Source: Methylomonas sp. MK1 (GTDB lineage: Bacteria; Pseudomonadota; Gammaproteobacteria; Methylococcales; Methylomonadaceae). Taken from it: a stretch of DNA of 64,000 nucleotides. Made by a program: the position numbers and the translations under genes. The notes under the pieces were generated by a model that was given only the letters and a program-made list of their open reading frames with translations, searched no databases and had not been told where the DNA came from. Position 1 is the first letter of the stretch, and each line of letters begins with the position of its first letter. Positions 8,443 to 16,756 of the stretch are shown here, piece after piece. The stretch lies in contig NZ_AQOV01000002.1 of NCBI RefSeq assembly GCF_000365425.1, forward strand, positions 1,302,001 through 1,366,000. The letters run 5' to 3'.

Positions 8443-8988
8443 TTAAGCCTGGGCATCGGCTTCCGCTTCGGCTTTACGCTGTTTATGGCCGACATCGTTG
8501 ACGTGGCGGATTTGCGCCAGATCGTCGCCTTCTATCGAAAACGCCTTGGCAAAGCCTTGCACGAAACTGCCGCGTTGCGGACGGATGCAAAACAGATGAA
8601 AGTCCTGCATGTTTTGTAACTGTTTCATGAACGCGCCGAATTTTTCCTCGAATAAGCCCATGATGTATGCGAAAGCGTCGGTATCGCGGTCGATTTCGCC
8701 GGCCGAGCAGTGATAGGTAACGCGTTGCCGGGCGAACAAATGCGCGGCTTTGTCTTCGTCCTCGACGAACAACAGACAAACCCGGCCGTTGTTCAACAGG
8801 TTTTGGGTGTGGGCCGATAGTTCGCTGACATACACGTAATATTGGCCGTCGTGCCGCACATAGGCGGCGTAACTGGCTTCGGGTTCGCCGGAGGCGCTGA
8901 CCGTGGCCATTAGCGCGGAGGAAAATGTTTGCGGCAGAGCGGTATAAGCGGCTCTGACTTGTTCGAGATCGATGGTCTTGTGGTTCAT
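8443..8988 (-). CDS. HugZ/HutZ-like heme utilisation protein
   Basis: A 181-residue protein of the pyridoxamine-phosphate-oxidase-like split-barrel fold, in the branch used for heme handling (HugZ/HutZ). Visible features are SALMATVSASGEPEASYAAY, YYVYVSELSAHTQNL, CLLFVEDED and FARQRVTYHC near the middle, and a C-terminal GSFVQGFAKAF segment like the one that supplies heme contacts in the family. I chose ATG 8988 (MNHKTIDLEQVRAAY) because the nine residues in front of it look unstructured. It lies between HmuS-like and HmuT genes. Whether it cleaves heme or only binds it cannot be told here. Confidence 0.82.
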   Translation of the reverse strand: MNHKTIDLEQVRAAYTALPQTFSSALMATVSASGEPEASYAAYVRHDGQYYVYVSELSAHTQNLLNNGRVCLLFVEDEDKAAHLFARQRVTYHCSAGEIDRDTDAFAYIMGLFEEKFGAFMKQLQNMQDFHLFCIRPQRGSFVQGFAKAFSIEGDDLAQIRHVNDVGHKQRKAEAEADAQA

Positions 8989-9057
8989 GCTGGTTTCCAG
9001 GTGTGGGGGAATCAATAAAATGTGTCGGTTTACGGTTTTGGGTAGCGATGCAAAATG

Positions 9058-10071
9058 CTAGGAACCTCCTGTAACCGCCGAGGCTAGTAGCAAGTCGCGC
9101 CAGAAAACGCTTTCGCCGTTGGTTTCGTCGTAACCGCCGAAGATGGAGGCGATGCTCTGTTGGTTTTGGTCACGAACCAGCAGGCCGGTCAAATCCCGCT
9201 GCTGGTAAGTGAGTTGGACGATGTTCGCGCCGGCCACGGCCATTTCGTTAAGATGCAGATTGAAACCCTGATCCAGGACATTGAACCAGGGGCCGGTAAT
9301 TTTCAGGTTTTGAATCGGGCCGTCGTGCAGTTGCATCGCGCCGGGATTGCCGACCAGCACTTGTATCGGCAACAGCAGTCCCGCCAGTTGCCGCATGAGC
9401 TCGCGTAGCGCCGGCGTGGCAATCCGGCCTGCGAGAACAGCCTCGGTCGTGTGGGCAAGCAGCAAACGCCGCCAGTGTTCCGGTAAATCCTGTGATGAGG
9501 CGAGGGCGTCAAGCGCCAGCTTGGTGCCTTCGGTGGGTAGTTCCAGATTGGGCGACTGATCGTCGGCACGAAAGATGTCGACTAAGCGCCGGTAAGGGCC
9601 GGCATTGGAATGATCGGTCAGATAAATCTTGTGCACGGCCTCGCCGTCTGTGTCGAAAAATTGCAGGCTGTGGCGCGGGCCGAGATGCGATTCTTCCATC
9701 ACTGCGAAACCCGAATGCCAAACGCCGGTCGAAAGGCACAGCTCGATATGGTGTCCGGTAATCAGGATAAAGTCGCCGCATGGACGTATATCCTCGTAGA
9801 GCCCGGTTTTTTCGTGCACCGCAAAAGCGTTGCGGGTCAAGGCCATCACCGGACCCAAGGTGCCGACCGCGCCCAGCAGCGCGGGCCAGTGTTCCCGCAA
9901 GCGGGTGACCCGGTTGCCGCAGTCGGTTGCCAGCAGTTCGGCTTCGCTGACGCCCAAAGTCGCCGCGGCATCGCGAATCCGCATATGCGGGTGATCGGCG
10001 CGCAGGTCTTGCCAAGCTTGTTTCAAAGTGTCCGCGCTGGATTCGGGATGTTTAATCATGGATTTTGCCAT
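9058..10071 (-). CDS. HmuS/HemS-like cytoplasmic heme-handling protein
   Basis: A 337-residue protein of the HemS/ChuX/HmuS family, which traffics or degrades heme in the cytoplasm. The N-terminal half has the family pattern of AWQDLRADHPHMRIRDAA, LGVSEAELLAT and the first repeat (GPVMALTRNAFAVHEKTG); the C-terminal repeat carries GPIQNLKITGPWFNVLDQGFNLHL. Length is close to other members. No signal peptide. It follows the VPLPA-CTERM gene by 110 bases, a gap that contains a long hairpin, and precedes the HugZ-like gene. Confidence 0.87.
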   Translation of the reverse strand: MAKSMIKHPESSADTLKQAWQDLRADHPHMRIRDAAATLGVSEAELLATDCGNRVTRLREHWPALLGAVGTLGPVMALTRNAFAVHEKTGLYEDIRPCGDFILITGHHIELCLSTGVWHSGFAVMEESHLGPRHSLQFFDTDGEAVHKIYLTDHSNAGPYRRLVDIFRADDQSPNLELPTEGTKLALDALASSQDLPEHWRRLLLAHTTEAVLAGRIATPALRELMRQLAGLLLPIQVLVGNPGAMQLHDGPIQNLKITGPWFNVLDQGFNLHLNEMAVAGANIVQLTYQQRDLTGLLVRDQNQQSIASIFGGYDETNGESVFWRDLLLASAVTGGS

Positions 10072-10130
10072 TACGCTGAGCTCCGTTAAGCGAATGCGCT
10101 GTATGTTTCCAAGTCAGCGCAGGTTAGGGA

Positions 10131-10164
10131 CTTTGCAGCCGGGCCGCGCGGCCAGGATGCAAAG
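10131..10164. other. Strong intergenic hairpin inside the heme cluster
   Basis: CTTTGCA (10131-10137) pairs with TGCAAAG (10158-10164), and the interior contains a further self-complementary GC run (GGCCGCGCGGCC). It lies between the VPLPA-CTERM gene and the HmuS-like gene. There is no T run, so it more likely stabilises or processes the transcript than terminates it. Confidence 0.4.
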
Positions 10165-10181
10165 CGTTTACAGGTCGACGT

Positions 10182-10910
10182 TTATGCCGCCAGGCCTTTT
10201 TTACGATTTAAACCCAGCAAGCCCATGAAGCCGGCGCCGAACAGCCATACTGCCGCAGGCAGCGGCACACTGGTTACGGGATCGGTGCTGGGACCGATGT
10301 CGATAGCCACTTGACCCAAACTCAAGCTATGTCCGGCGCTGAATGAGAACAGATAATTGCTTGCCGGTCCGGATAAGTCCCAATAGGCCAGGTATTGCAC
10401 CAGTTCGACAGGGCCGAACGAACTTTCGTAGTCGTCATCGTAGAAAGTTTGCGTCGTAAAGGTAGGCGCTACGCCATTCAGTAACAGGCTGTTGTAGTCC
10501 ATCTGTATGCCCCAGGTTTCGAATTGCAATGCCGCTCTTAAGGGCTCGTTGTTGGTAGAGCCGCTTAGCGAAGCCGTGAAATTCTCGGTAACGCTAAAGC
10601 TGTACAAATTGCCCGATCCGGCCGCGAATGTGCCGGCGTTCCAGCCGATATTGGCGTCGGCGCTGCCGGCGCTGCCCACGTCCGCCGCTGCGGTGCGGAT
10701 GCCGGGATAAGAGTTATCCACGAAGCTGTCCCATTCCGCATACAGCGTGCCGGCATCGCCACGGTTCCAGTTGCCCCAGCTGGCTTCGCTTGGGGTGTCG
10801 AAGCCGTAGCCGGCGGCGTAAGGGTCGGGACCATTGGTCAAGTCAGCCGAAGCGCTACCGGAAACGGCCAACAGGCCGGCGATTAAGGTCAGTTTTTGTG
10901 CAGTTTTCAT
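10182..10910 (-). CDS. VPLPA-CTERM exported protein in the heme cluster
   Basis: A 242-residue secreted protein. Residues 1-22 are a signal peptide (ends SGSASA). The C-terminus has the sorting signal VPLPAAVWLFGAGFMGLLG followed by NRKK: the VPLPA motif, a hydrophobic helix and a basic tail, recognised by exosortase-type enzymes. The middle is rich in Gly, Ser, Asn and Trp/Tyr, suggesting an extracellular beta fold, and has no heme-binding motif I recognise. Its position between the receptor genes and HmuS suggests a cell-surface role in heme or iron capture, but this is inference. Gaps of 146 and 110 bases on either side allow its own promoter. Confidence 0.8.
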   Translation of the reverse strand: MKTAQKLTLIAGLLAVSGSASADLTNGPDPYAAGYGFDTPSEASWGNWNRGDAGTLYAEWDSFVDNSYPGIRTAAADVGSAGSADANIGWNAGTFAAGSGNLYSFSVTENFTASLSGSTNNEPLRAALQFETWGIQMDYNSLLLNGVAPTFTTQTFYDDDYESSFGPVELVQYLAYWDLSGPASNYLFSFSAGHSLSLGQVAIDIGPSTDPVTSVPLPAAVWLFGAGFMGLLGLNRKKGLAA

Positions 10911-11056
10911 GGTTGGTTTCCTATGTAAATAAATTGACGTATCTCTTCATCGCAAAGACGATCCGTTGCTTTCGTCAAAAATAGCTTCCGCCGCTTCGGC
11001 CCCATGCCGGCTATCCGCGCTGGCCAATGGCCTTTGCGGTGGCGGACATTTAAAAC

Positions 11057-11302
11057 TCAGTGCGGCTCGTGGCATTCGAGTAGCGGGTTGCTATCGCGAT
11101 TGCCGTTCGGCGCCCCTTGCACCTGAAAGTCCAGGACATAACGGTACTGTTTGCCGCAATAGATGATCACTTCCTTTTGCCCGCGCTTTAACAGCCGCAT
11201 GTCTACCCGCAGCTCGCCGAAACCCTCGTGCTCCAGCAATTCTTCGAACAGTGTTTCCAATTTTTTTTGGGCCTCTTTCTTGGCCCTGTATCCCTTGGTC
11301 AT
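11057..11302 (-). CDS. Small basic unknown protein after the heme receptor
   Basis: An 81-residue cytoplasmic protein (MTKGYRAKKEAQKKLETLFEEL). The N-terminal third is a charged helix; the second half (MRLLKRGQKEVIIYCGKQYRY) looks like beta strands. I chose the ATG at 11302 because GGAGAAAAATCTT gives it a ribosome site; an in-frame ATG at 11317 overlaps the receptor stop (TGATG) and is the alternative. It is tightly coupled to the receptor, so a role in heme uptake or its control is likely, but the family is not recognised. Confidence 0.62.
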   Translation of the reverse strand: MTKGYRAKKEAQKKLETLFEELLEHEGFGELRVDMRLLKRGQKEVIIYCGKQYRYVLDFQVQGAPNGNRDSNPLLECHEPH

Positions 11303-11316
11303 AAGATTTTTCTCCA

Positions 11317-13812
11317 TCAAAAGGCCAGTTTTACGGTGACGCCGAGATTGCGACCGGGCCGAGAATAGCGGTCGGCCCAGTGCTCCGCGCCGGCAAAATT
11401 GCCCAGCGTGGTATGCGGGTCGCCGGCGCGGGTGTTGATGTCTTCCCAATCGATATATTTCTTGTCGAACAGGTTGAATACCCCGAAATTGAATGAGAGA
11501 TGCTTGCTGGCGTTGTAGTAGGCATTGAAATCGATGACGCCGTAACCGCTGGGCAGAAATAGGGCGTCCGCCGGCGCGGTATTGGCTTGTTTGGCGCCGA
11601 CCAAGGTCAGGTTCAATTCCGTGCCCCAGTCGCCGCTGGGTTGGTCGTAGCGTAGGCCGACGACGGCTTTCATCGGGCTAATTTGTCTGAGGGCCTCGTC
11701 GTCGTTGCGTTGGGTCTTTAGATTCATGCCTTCAGTAAAGGAACCGCTGAACAGCAGGCTGGCGCCGATTAGCGACGGATTTAGCCAGTCCAGATAAAAC
11801 CGGCTTTTGATTTCGATACCCTGAATGCGGATCGGGTCGGCACTATTGATGTTTTGATAGGTGGTAAACCCCAACGGCGGACAGGCCGCGGTCGCCGGGT
11901 TACAAATCACCGCGTTGTAGATGAAGTGGTCGTAATCGTTACGAAAAAGGCTTATGTCGAAAGTCCCGGCAGCGCCATGACCGCGCAAACCCACTTCGGC
12001 GCCGACGCTGGTCTCCGGCTGGATATTGTAATTGGGCAGATTGGTGTATCCGCCGGTAATATTGGTAAAACCGAGATTGCTCTCGCTGAAGTTGGGACCG
12101 CGAAAGCCATGCGCATACTGGCCGTGCACCGTGAATATCTCGGTGAGATGCAGCAAGGCGCCGAATTTGGGTAGAAAGGCGCTGGCGTCGATAATGCTCG
12201 GTACTATTGGATCGGCGCCTTCCGCGACGGCTGCCGCGGACGCCTTGTCGAACAGATAGTCGGTTTTCGGCAACAAGCGGAAATATTCCCAGCGACCGCC
12301 GGGAATCAGCTCGATGTGCTTGTCGAACAGACTGACGGCGTCTTCAATATACGCGCCGGCCTTGGTCACCGTAGATAAGGGAAAATCCCGTACCGGAAAC
12401 TCGTCCGGCGTCACGGTCTTGCTGATCCGGCCTTTGGGACAAATGCTATTCGGACGTCCGGTGCGCGGGTTAACCGAGCCGCTGACGCAAGTAAAGCTAC
12501 CGTCGCGTTGTTGCGCTATGCTGTTTTTGCTGATTTGGCCGCCGTATTGCAGCGCATGCGTGGTATCGCCTAAATCAAAATTCTTCCCCAGTTTTAGTTC
12601 GCCGCCGAAGTCGTCGTTGGCATAATCGAAAATCCGCTCGGTGAGTGTGTTGCCGTCCACGTTGGCGGTGCGATCTTGCAGAGTGACTTGCCCGGTAGCG
12701 GATTTTTGCGTGTAAAACTTCCACAACACATCGTTGAACAGCGGCGTATCCAGATGCATTAGGGTGTGATCCAGCGTCAGCCGCCAACGCGATTGGGTAT
12801 CGGTGGTGAGCATGCTGTTGACGTTGCGCAGGCTGATGTCGGCACCGCGCAGATACAAAGCGTCGATATCGGCTCGACTGTCCAGCCATTCGCCGGTCAG
12901 GCGCAACACGTTGTCGTCGTTAAAACGATACAGTAGTTTGGCTAGCAGGTTATAGCTGAGGTTTTCTTGCGGGCTGGGCGTGGTGCGGCGGCCGTCTGCG
13001 AAATCCGCCGTGCCCTTGTTGTCGGTCTCGTTACTTTGATTGTGGGTGAATAGCACCATGCTTTCCCAGCCGCCCAGCGCGCCGGCCACGGTGCCGGTTT
13101 GCACGAAACCGTTGTCCGAGGTGTTGTAATTCAGTTTCACGCCGGTGTAATAATCTTTACCGAATACGCTTAAATAATCGCGCGGGTCTTTGGTGACAAA
13201 GTTGACGGTGCCGCCCATGGCGTCGCCGCCGTAATACGCCGAGCCGGAGCCGCGCACGATTTCCAGGGCTTTTAAGGCGTCCATGTCCACCGCATTACGA
13301 TTGGCGCTGGCAAACGAGCCGATGCGGAAGGCTTCCGGCAGGCGCACGCCGTCGATCTGCATCAACACCCGGTTGCCGCCTAGTCCGCGTATGGTAAAGC
13401 CGCTGGCCCCGAAACGTTGCGGGTCGTTACCGACGTTGACGCCGGGTTCGTAGCGAATCAGATCTTTGATGTTACGCACCATGCGTTGCTCCATGGTTGC
13501 GGCGTCTATGGTCGATTCGGTGCCGGCAACGGCTTTTGCCGACGGAGGGTCGATTTTGGCTTTTACCGTGACGGGGGCGAGTTCTACATCCGCGGTTTCA
13601 TCGATATTGTCTAATGCAGCTTCGCCGGCCTTGGCGGTTATCGCGCTTAGCAGCAATAGGGCGCAGATTGTCTGGCCGGCAAGCGGACGGAAACGGCTGA
13701 ATTTCGAAGCGTTAACAACGGGACGTCGACCGGTCTGGTCACGCCGCGCGCGAACACAGTAGTCTGCGCGGGGCATGGTCAAGCAAGGTCGAGCGCTTAA
13801 AGATAAAGGCAT
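11317..13812 (-). CDS. TonB-dependent heme/hemoprotein receptor
   Basis: An 831-residue outer-membrane receptor of the hemoglobin/transferrin/lactoferrin family. A long N-terminus leads to a hydrophobic signal segment (ICALLLLSAITAKAGEA, about residues 48-64). The plug spans about residues 75-230 (MVRNIKDLIRYEPGVNV, FTIRGLGGNRVLMQIDGVRLP, SAYYGGDAMGGTVNF). In the barrel, HGFRGPNFSE and NYNIQPETS correspond to the FRAP and NPNL motifs of heme receptors, here altered. The final strand ends in Phe (KLAF). The cluster supplies its TonB-ExbB-ExbD and importer. A 32-bp leader element shared with the siderophore receptor lies upstream. Confidence 0.9.
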   Translation of the reverse strand: MPLSLSARPCLTMPRADYCVRARRDQTGRRPVVNASKFSRFRPLAGQTICALLLLSAITAKAGEAALDNIDETADVELAPVTVKAKIDPPSAKAVAGTESTIDAATMEQRMVRNIKDLIRYEPGVNVGNDPQRFGASGFTIRGLGGNRVLMQIDGVRLPEAFRIGSFASANRNAVDMDALKALEIVRGSGSAYYGGDAMGGTVNFVTKDPRDYLSVFGKDYYTGVKLNYNTSDNGFVQTGTVAGALGGWESMVLFTHNQSNETDNKGTADFADGRRTTPSPQENLSYNLLAKLLYRFNDDNVLRLTGEWLDSRADIDALYLRGADISLRNVNSMLTTDTQSRWRLTLDHTLMHLDTPLFNDVLWKFYTQKSATGQVTLQDRTANVDGNTLTERIFDYANDDFGGELKLGKNFDLGDTTHALQYGGQISKNSIAQQRDGSFTCVSGSVNPRTGRPNSICPKGRISKTVTPDEFPVRDFPLSTVTKAGAYIEDAVSLFDKHIELIPGGRWEYFRLLPKTDYLFDKASAAAVAEGADPIVPSIIDASAFLPKFGALLHLTEIFTVHGQYAHGFRGPNFSESNLGFTNITGGYTNLPNYNIQPETSVGAEVGLRGHGAAGTFDISLFRNDYDHFIYNAVICNPATAACPPLGFTTYQNINSADPIRIQGIEIKSRFYLDWLNPSLIGASLLFSGSFTEGMNLKTQRNDDEALRQISPMKAVVGLRYDQPSGDWGTELNLTLVGAKQANTAPADALFLPSGYGVIDFNAYYNASKHLSFNFGVFNLFDKKYIDWEDINTRAGDPHTTLGNFAGAEHWADRYSRPGRNLGVTVKLAF

Positions 13813-13843
13813 AGCGATTCCAACAGGCAGTGCAGTGTCAAAT

Positions 13844-13875
13844 GCTGGCTGCCTGGCGCGAATGGCTAGGTGGCT
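13844..13875 (-). repeat. Leader element shared by both TonB receptor genes (copy 2)
   Basis: Matches 2024-2055 at 27 of 32 positions, same orientation, 31 bases before the heme receptor ATG. A looser relative with two GGCTGGCT blocks lies at 16092-16118, about 35 bases before tonB. No known riboswitch fits. Confidence 0.5.
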
Positions 13876-13949
13876 GTTTTGTTTGGTTTTGTAATCGCGG
13901 CTGAAGTCGCGATTACGGGTGTGGCCCTTGAGTTTAACGGGCTATGTGC

Positions 13950-14048
13950 GGCCGGTTTCGGGGTGTCTGACGCTTAGGCATCCTACTTTGTTCGCCTTTA
14001 CAATTCGGCAGTCCTTGCCTTGCCTAGGTCAGACACCCCGAAACCAGC
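13950..14048. repeat. Near-perfect inverted repeat between exbD and the receptor
   Basis: The 21 bases at 13950-13970 and the reverse complement of 14028-14048 match at 20 positions (core TTTCGGGGTGTCTGAC). The arms enclose 57 bases with no open frame. A second hairpin (GGCTTCCC/GGGAAGCC, about 14072-14096) lies between it and the exbD stop. The structure fits a miniature palindromic element inserted in the operon, or a processing site between exbD and receptor messages. Confidence 0.6.
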
Positions 14049-14108
14049 CGTTATTTTTCTTTGTGTGACCTTGGCTTCCCTTTATAAGTGGGGAAGCCAG
14101 GGCTTGTT

Positions 14109-14531
14109 TTACTTTTTTTCCGGTTCGGAAACGAAACCGATTTTACTGACCCCGGCTTTGGCCGCATCCGCCAGCGTTTCGGCGACGAAGTGGTACGGTA
14201 CGTTTTGATCGGCACGGATATGCAATTCCGGTTGCTGCGGCGATTGCGCGACTTCAGCCAGGCGTTGATTCAAAACGGTGCGGTCGATTGCTTCCTGATT
14301 CCAGAATAATTGGCCTTCGCCGTCCACCGATAACGCAACCGGATCGTCGCTGGGTTGCTGCGGCACGCTGCTGGCTTTGGGCAGATCGATTTTCACCGCA
14401 TGCGTCATTAGCGGCGCGGTGATCATAAAAATCACCAGCAGCACCAGCATCACGTCGATTAACGGGATCATGTTGATTTCGGCGACGGTATGGCCGCCGC
14501 CCTTGTTTTGATCGAAGCCGCCGAATGCCAT
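14109..14531 (-). CDS. exbD: Biopolymer transport protein ExbD
   Basis: A 140-residue inner-membrane protein of the TonB energy-coupling complex. One N-terminal membrane helix (MIPLIDVMLVLLVIFMI) contains the essential Asp of the family; the rest is periplasmic. The ATG overlaps the exbB stop (TAATG), with GGAG in front, so it is translationally coupled. It works with ExbB to pass proton motive force to TonB and the adjacent heme receptor. Confidence 0.93.
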   Translation of the reverse strand: MAFGGFDQNKGGGHTVAEINMIPLIDVMLVLLVIFMITAPLMTHAVKIDLPKASSVPQQPSDDPVALSVDGEGQLFWNQEAIDRTVLNQRLAEVAQSPQQPELHIRADQNVPYHFVAETLADAAKAGVSKIGFVSEPEKK

Positions 14532-15268
14532 TAGTGTTCTCCGTTGGCAAAGGCCAGTTCGACGCCGGCAACGGCGGCTGGCGCGCTGGCGATGGTGGCG
14601 CCGGTGGTTAAAAAGGCAAACAGGTCGTGGGCAAAGCCGTCCAGCCGGGCCAGCAGCAAGCGGTTGCTGCGCACGCAATCGTTATAAGCCAGTACCGCCG
14701 GAATCGCGACCGCCAGACCTAAGCCGGTCATGATCAGCGCTTCGCCGACCGGACCGGCGATCTGATCGAGTCCACCTAAGCCACCTTGGCCGATGTTGAC
14801 CAAGGCGTGATAGACACCCCAGACAGTGCCGAACAAACCAATAAAAGGCGCGGTGCTGGCGATGGAGGCCAGCGCGGTCAGGCCCCATTCCAGTTGCGCG
14901 GTTTCCTCGTCTATGACGCGGCGCATCGAGCGGGTCAGGAACTCGGCGGTCGAGCCCGCCTGTTGTAAGCCATGGCTGCCGTGGCGGGCGTGATGCTGAG
15001 AGGCGGCCATGGCGTGGCGGGTCAGGTTCGAAAATGGGTCTGCCTGGGCGCCGCCCGCCAGATGTCCGGCGACATCGGCGAGCGTGTCGCTGGCCCAGAA
15101 TTTCTGTAAAAACAGTTCGGCGCGGCGCCGGACTTGGATGCCATTCCAGGCTTTGACCACGATGAAATACCAGCTGGAGACCGACATGATCAGCAGCAAG
15201 CTGAATAGGAAGGCGCCGACACTGTCGGTTTGCGCCAGGAAATGGTCGAGACTTTGATTGAGTGCCAT
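14531..15268 (-). CDS. exbB: TonB-system proton channel protein ExbB
   Basis: A 245-residue inner-membrane protein with three hydrophobic segments: about residues 17-40, 130-155 (STAPFIGLFGTVWGV) and 175-195 (EALIMTGLGLAVAIPAV). The last two carry the MotA/TolQ/ExbB signature. It forms the proton channel with ExbD. It starts three bases after the tonB stop and overlaps exbD, giving a tonB-exbB-exbD unit within the heme cluster. Confidence 0.93.
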   Translation of the reverse strand: MALNQSLDHFLAQTDSVGAFLFSLLLIMSVSSWYFIVVKAWNGIQVRRRAELFLQKFWASDTLADVAGHLAGGAQADPFSNLTRHAMAASQHHARHGSHGLQQAGSTAEFLTRSMRRVIDEETAQLEWGLTALASIASTAPFIGLFGTVWGVYHALVNIGQGGLGGLDQIAGPVGEALIMTGLGLAVAIPAVLAYNDCVRSNRLLLARLDGFAHDLFAFLTTGATIASAPAAVAGVELAFANGEH

Positions 15269-15271
15269 GAT

Positions 15272-16057
15272 TTATCCTTCGAGAGAGAATGAAACGGGAA
15301 CCACGACCCAGGCGGAAACCACCTGTTCGCCGCGGCGAGCGGGGACGAAACGCCATTTTTGAACGGTTTCTTGGGCGGCTTGGTCGAGGCGTTCGTGGCC
15401 GCTGGATTTACGTAGCATGACTTGCTCGACTTGGCCGTCGGTGTTGACCAACACCCGGAGCAATACCTTGCCTTGTTCGCCGAGTTGCCGCGATGCGCTG
15501 GGGTAGGCCGGGGCCGGGTTGTTCAAGTAATCGGCGTTGAGATTGGGCAAGGTTATCGGCGCCGAGGCGGCCTCGCTGGTGCTGGCTGAACTGGGTGCCG
15601 GGGCAGGGGTAGCAGTAGTGGCGGCAGGTGCGGGTTCGGCACGCGGCGGCTCTGGTGTCGGCTCGGGTGCCGCGATGGCTGCCGGCGCATTGCTGGCGGT
15701 TGACAGCAGGTTTGGTTTTTTAACCGGTTTGGGCGGCGTTTTGGGTTTGCTGACGGCTTTTTCAACCGGCTGCTGAGGCTGCTGCACTGGGGGTTTGGCC
15801 GGTGATTGCTGAGTTTGCGTATTGCCGATCCACTGCACCATGATCGGTTGCGGTGGCGTGACAGGCTCTTGTTTTTCGCTGTTCGGCATCAGGCCGAACC
15901 AGGCTAAATGCAGGCCGAGGGCGATGACAAATCCCAGGCCGCGTTCGTTATATTCGGCTTTTGGAGTAACGGTTATCGATTTAGAAGGCCCTTCGTTGGC
16001 TACGAAGCGCATGGGGGCCAGGCAGGCAAGCTGGCGAAAACTGGCAGTCGGTAACAT
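15272..16057 (-). CDS. tonB: Energy transducer TonB
   Basis: A 261-residue periplasm-spanning protein. A single membrane helix lies at about residues 40-58 (GLGFVIALGLHLAWFGL). It is followed by a Pro/Lys/Ala-rich spacer (PPVQQPQQPVEKAVSKPK and further) and the C-terminal TonB domain (residues about 180-261: YPSASRQLGEQGKVLLRVLV, WRFVPARRGEQVVSAWVVVPV). It couples ExbBD to the outer-membrane receptors. An in-frame Met at residue 16 is an alternative start. A GGCTGGCT-rich stretch precedes it. Confidence 0.92.
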   Translation of the reverse strand: MLPTASFRQLACLAPMRFVANEGPSKSITVTPKAEYNERGLGFVIALGLHLAWFGLMPNSEKQEPVTPPQPIMVQWIGNTQTQQSPAKPPVQQPQQPVEKAVSKPKTPPKPVKKPNLLSTASNAPAAIAAPEPTPEPPRAEPAPAATTATPAPAPSSASTSEAASAPITLPNLNADYLNNPAPAYPSASRQLGEQGKVLLRVLVNTDGQVEQVMLRKSSGHERLDQAAQETVQKWRFVPARRGEQVVSAWVVVPVSFSLEG

Positions 16058-16139
16058 ACAGGCCTCTCGATTAACTTATCTGAAAACGATTGGCTGGCTA
16101 CCGTGAGGTTGGCTGGCTGGTGTTGTCGGGTCTAGCGGT

Positions 16140-16331
16140 TTATTTGGTCAAAATTAATTTGCCGTTACTAGTAATGCGCAGGCGATATTCGTCGCCTTGA
16201 TGTTCGATCACAATTTCGTTTTGGGTGCCGAACAATAATCGGCTATTCAGCCGCTGCCTGCCTTGCAGTATTTCCGGCGGCGTTTCGGCGGTTGATGGGC
16301 CAAGTCGCACTGGGTTAGACGGGTTTTTCAT
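16140..16331 (-). CDS. hemP: Hemin uptake protein HemP
   Basis: A 63-residue protein of the HemP/HmuP family. It has the typical end: SRLLFGTQNEIVIEHQGDEYRL then LRITSNGKLILTK. Members sit at the head of heme-uptake operons and in some bacteria activate the heme receptor gene. Here it is the second gene after the Fur box at 16757 and precedes tonB by 82 bases. Confidence 0.9.
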   Translation of the reverse strand: MKNPSNPVRLGPSTAETPPEILQGRQRLNSRLLFGTQNEIVIEHQGDEYRLRITSNGKLILTK

Positions 16332-16368
16332 AGGACTAAAAATGGTGACGAATAAATGCCAATCCCGC

Positions 16369-16650
16369 TCAATGCGCTGCTACCGGCTGCTGGTGAGCCG
16401 ATTTGCGCTCTAACAGCAGATTGGTGACTGTTTGCCAGTGTTCCAGAAGTTGCAGGTACATATCGCGGCTGGAAGCACTATGTGCCAGTTCCGGGTGGCT
16501 TAGCAGGCGCCCCAGTTGCTGCACGATCAGATGTGCAAGCTTCGGGTTGTGATGGCCGTTGATGAATTGGGTCATTAACACACAGGTCGCGGCATGAATT
16601 TGCGCCACATCGCGGCTTTTCGGCGCGCCGATAGAGTTGTCTTCGAACAT
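16369..16650 (-). CDS. Small unknown protein leading the heme cluster
   Basis: A 93-residue protein (MFEDNSIGAPKSRDVAQIHAATCVLMTQ). I chose ATG 16650 because GAGG lies 6 bases before it; an ATG at 16668 is possible. It is mostly helical, has a His-rich stretch (FINGHHNPKLAHLIVQQL) and three further His near the end, and no signal peptide. The family is not recognised. As the first gene behind the strong Fur box, it is very likely iron-repressed with the heme genes. Confidence 0.6.
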   Translation of the reverse strand: MFEDNSIGAPKSRDVAQIHAATCVLMTQFINGHHNPKLAHLIVQQLGRLLSHPELAHSASSRDMYLQLLEHWQTVTNLLLERKSAHQQPVAAH

Positions 16651-16756
16651 GATGACCTCGGGTTGCATAAGTTAGAAAATAAACTGCCGCACACTGGATA
16701 ACTTAGGAGGCTGTGCAGGTGCGGCAATGACAGCACGAGAGATGACTGTCGGATAC

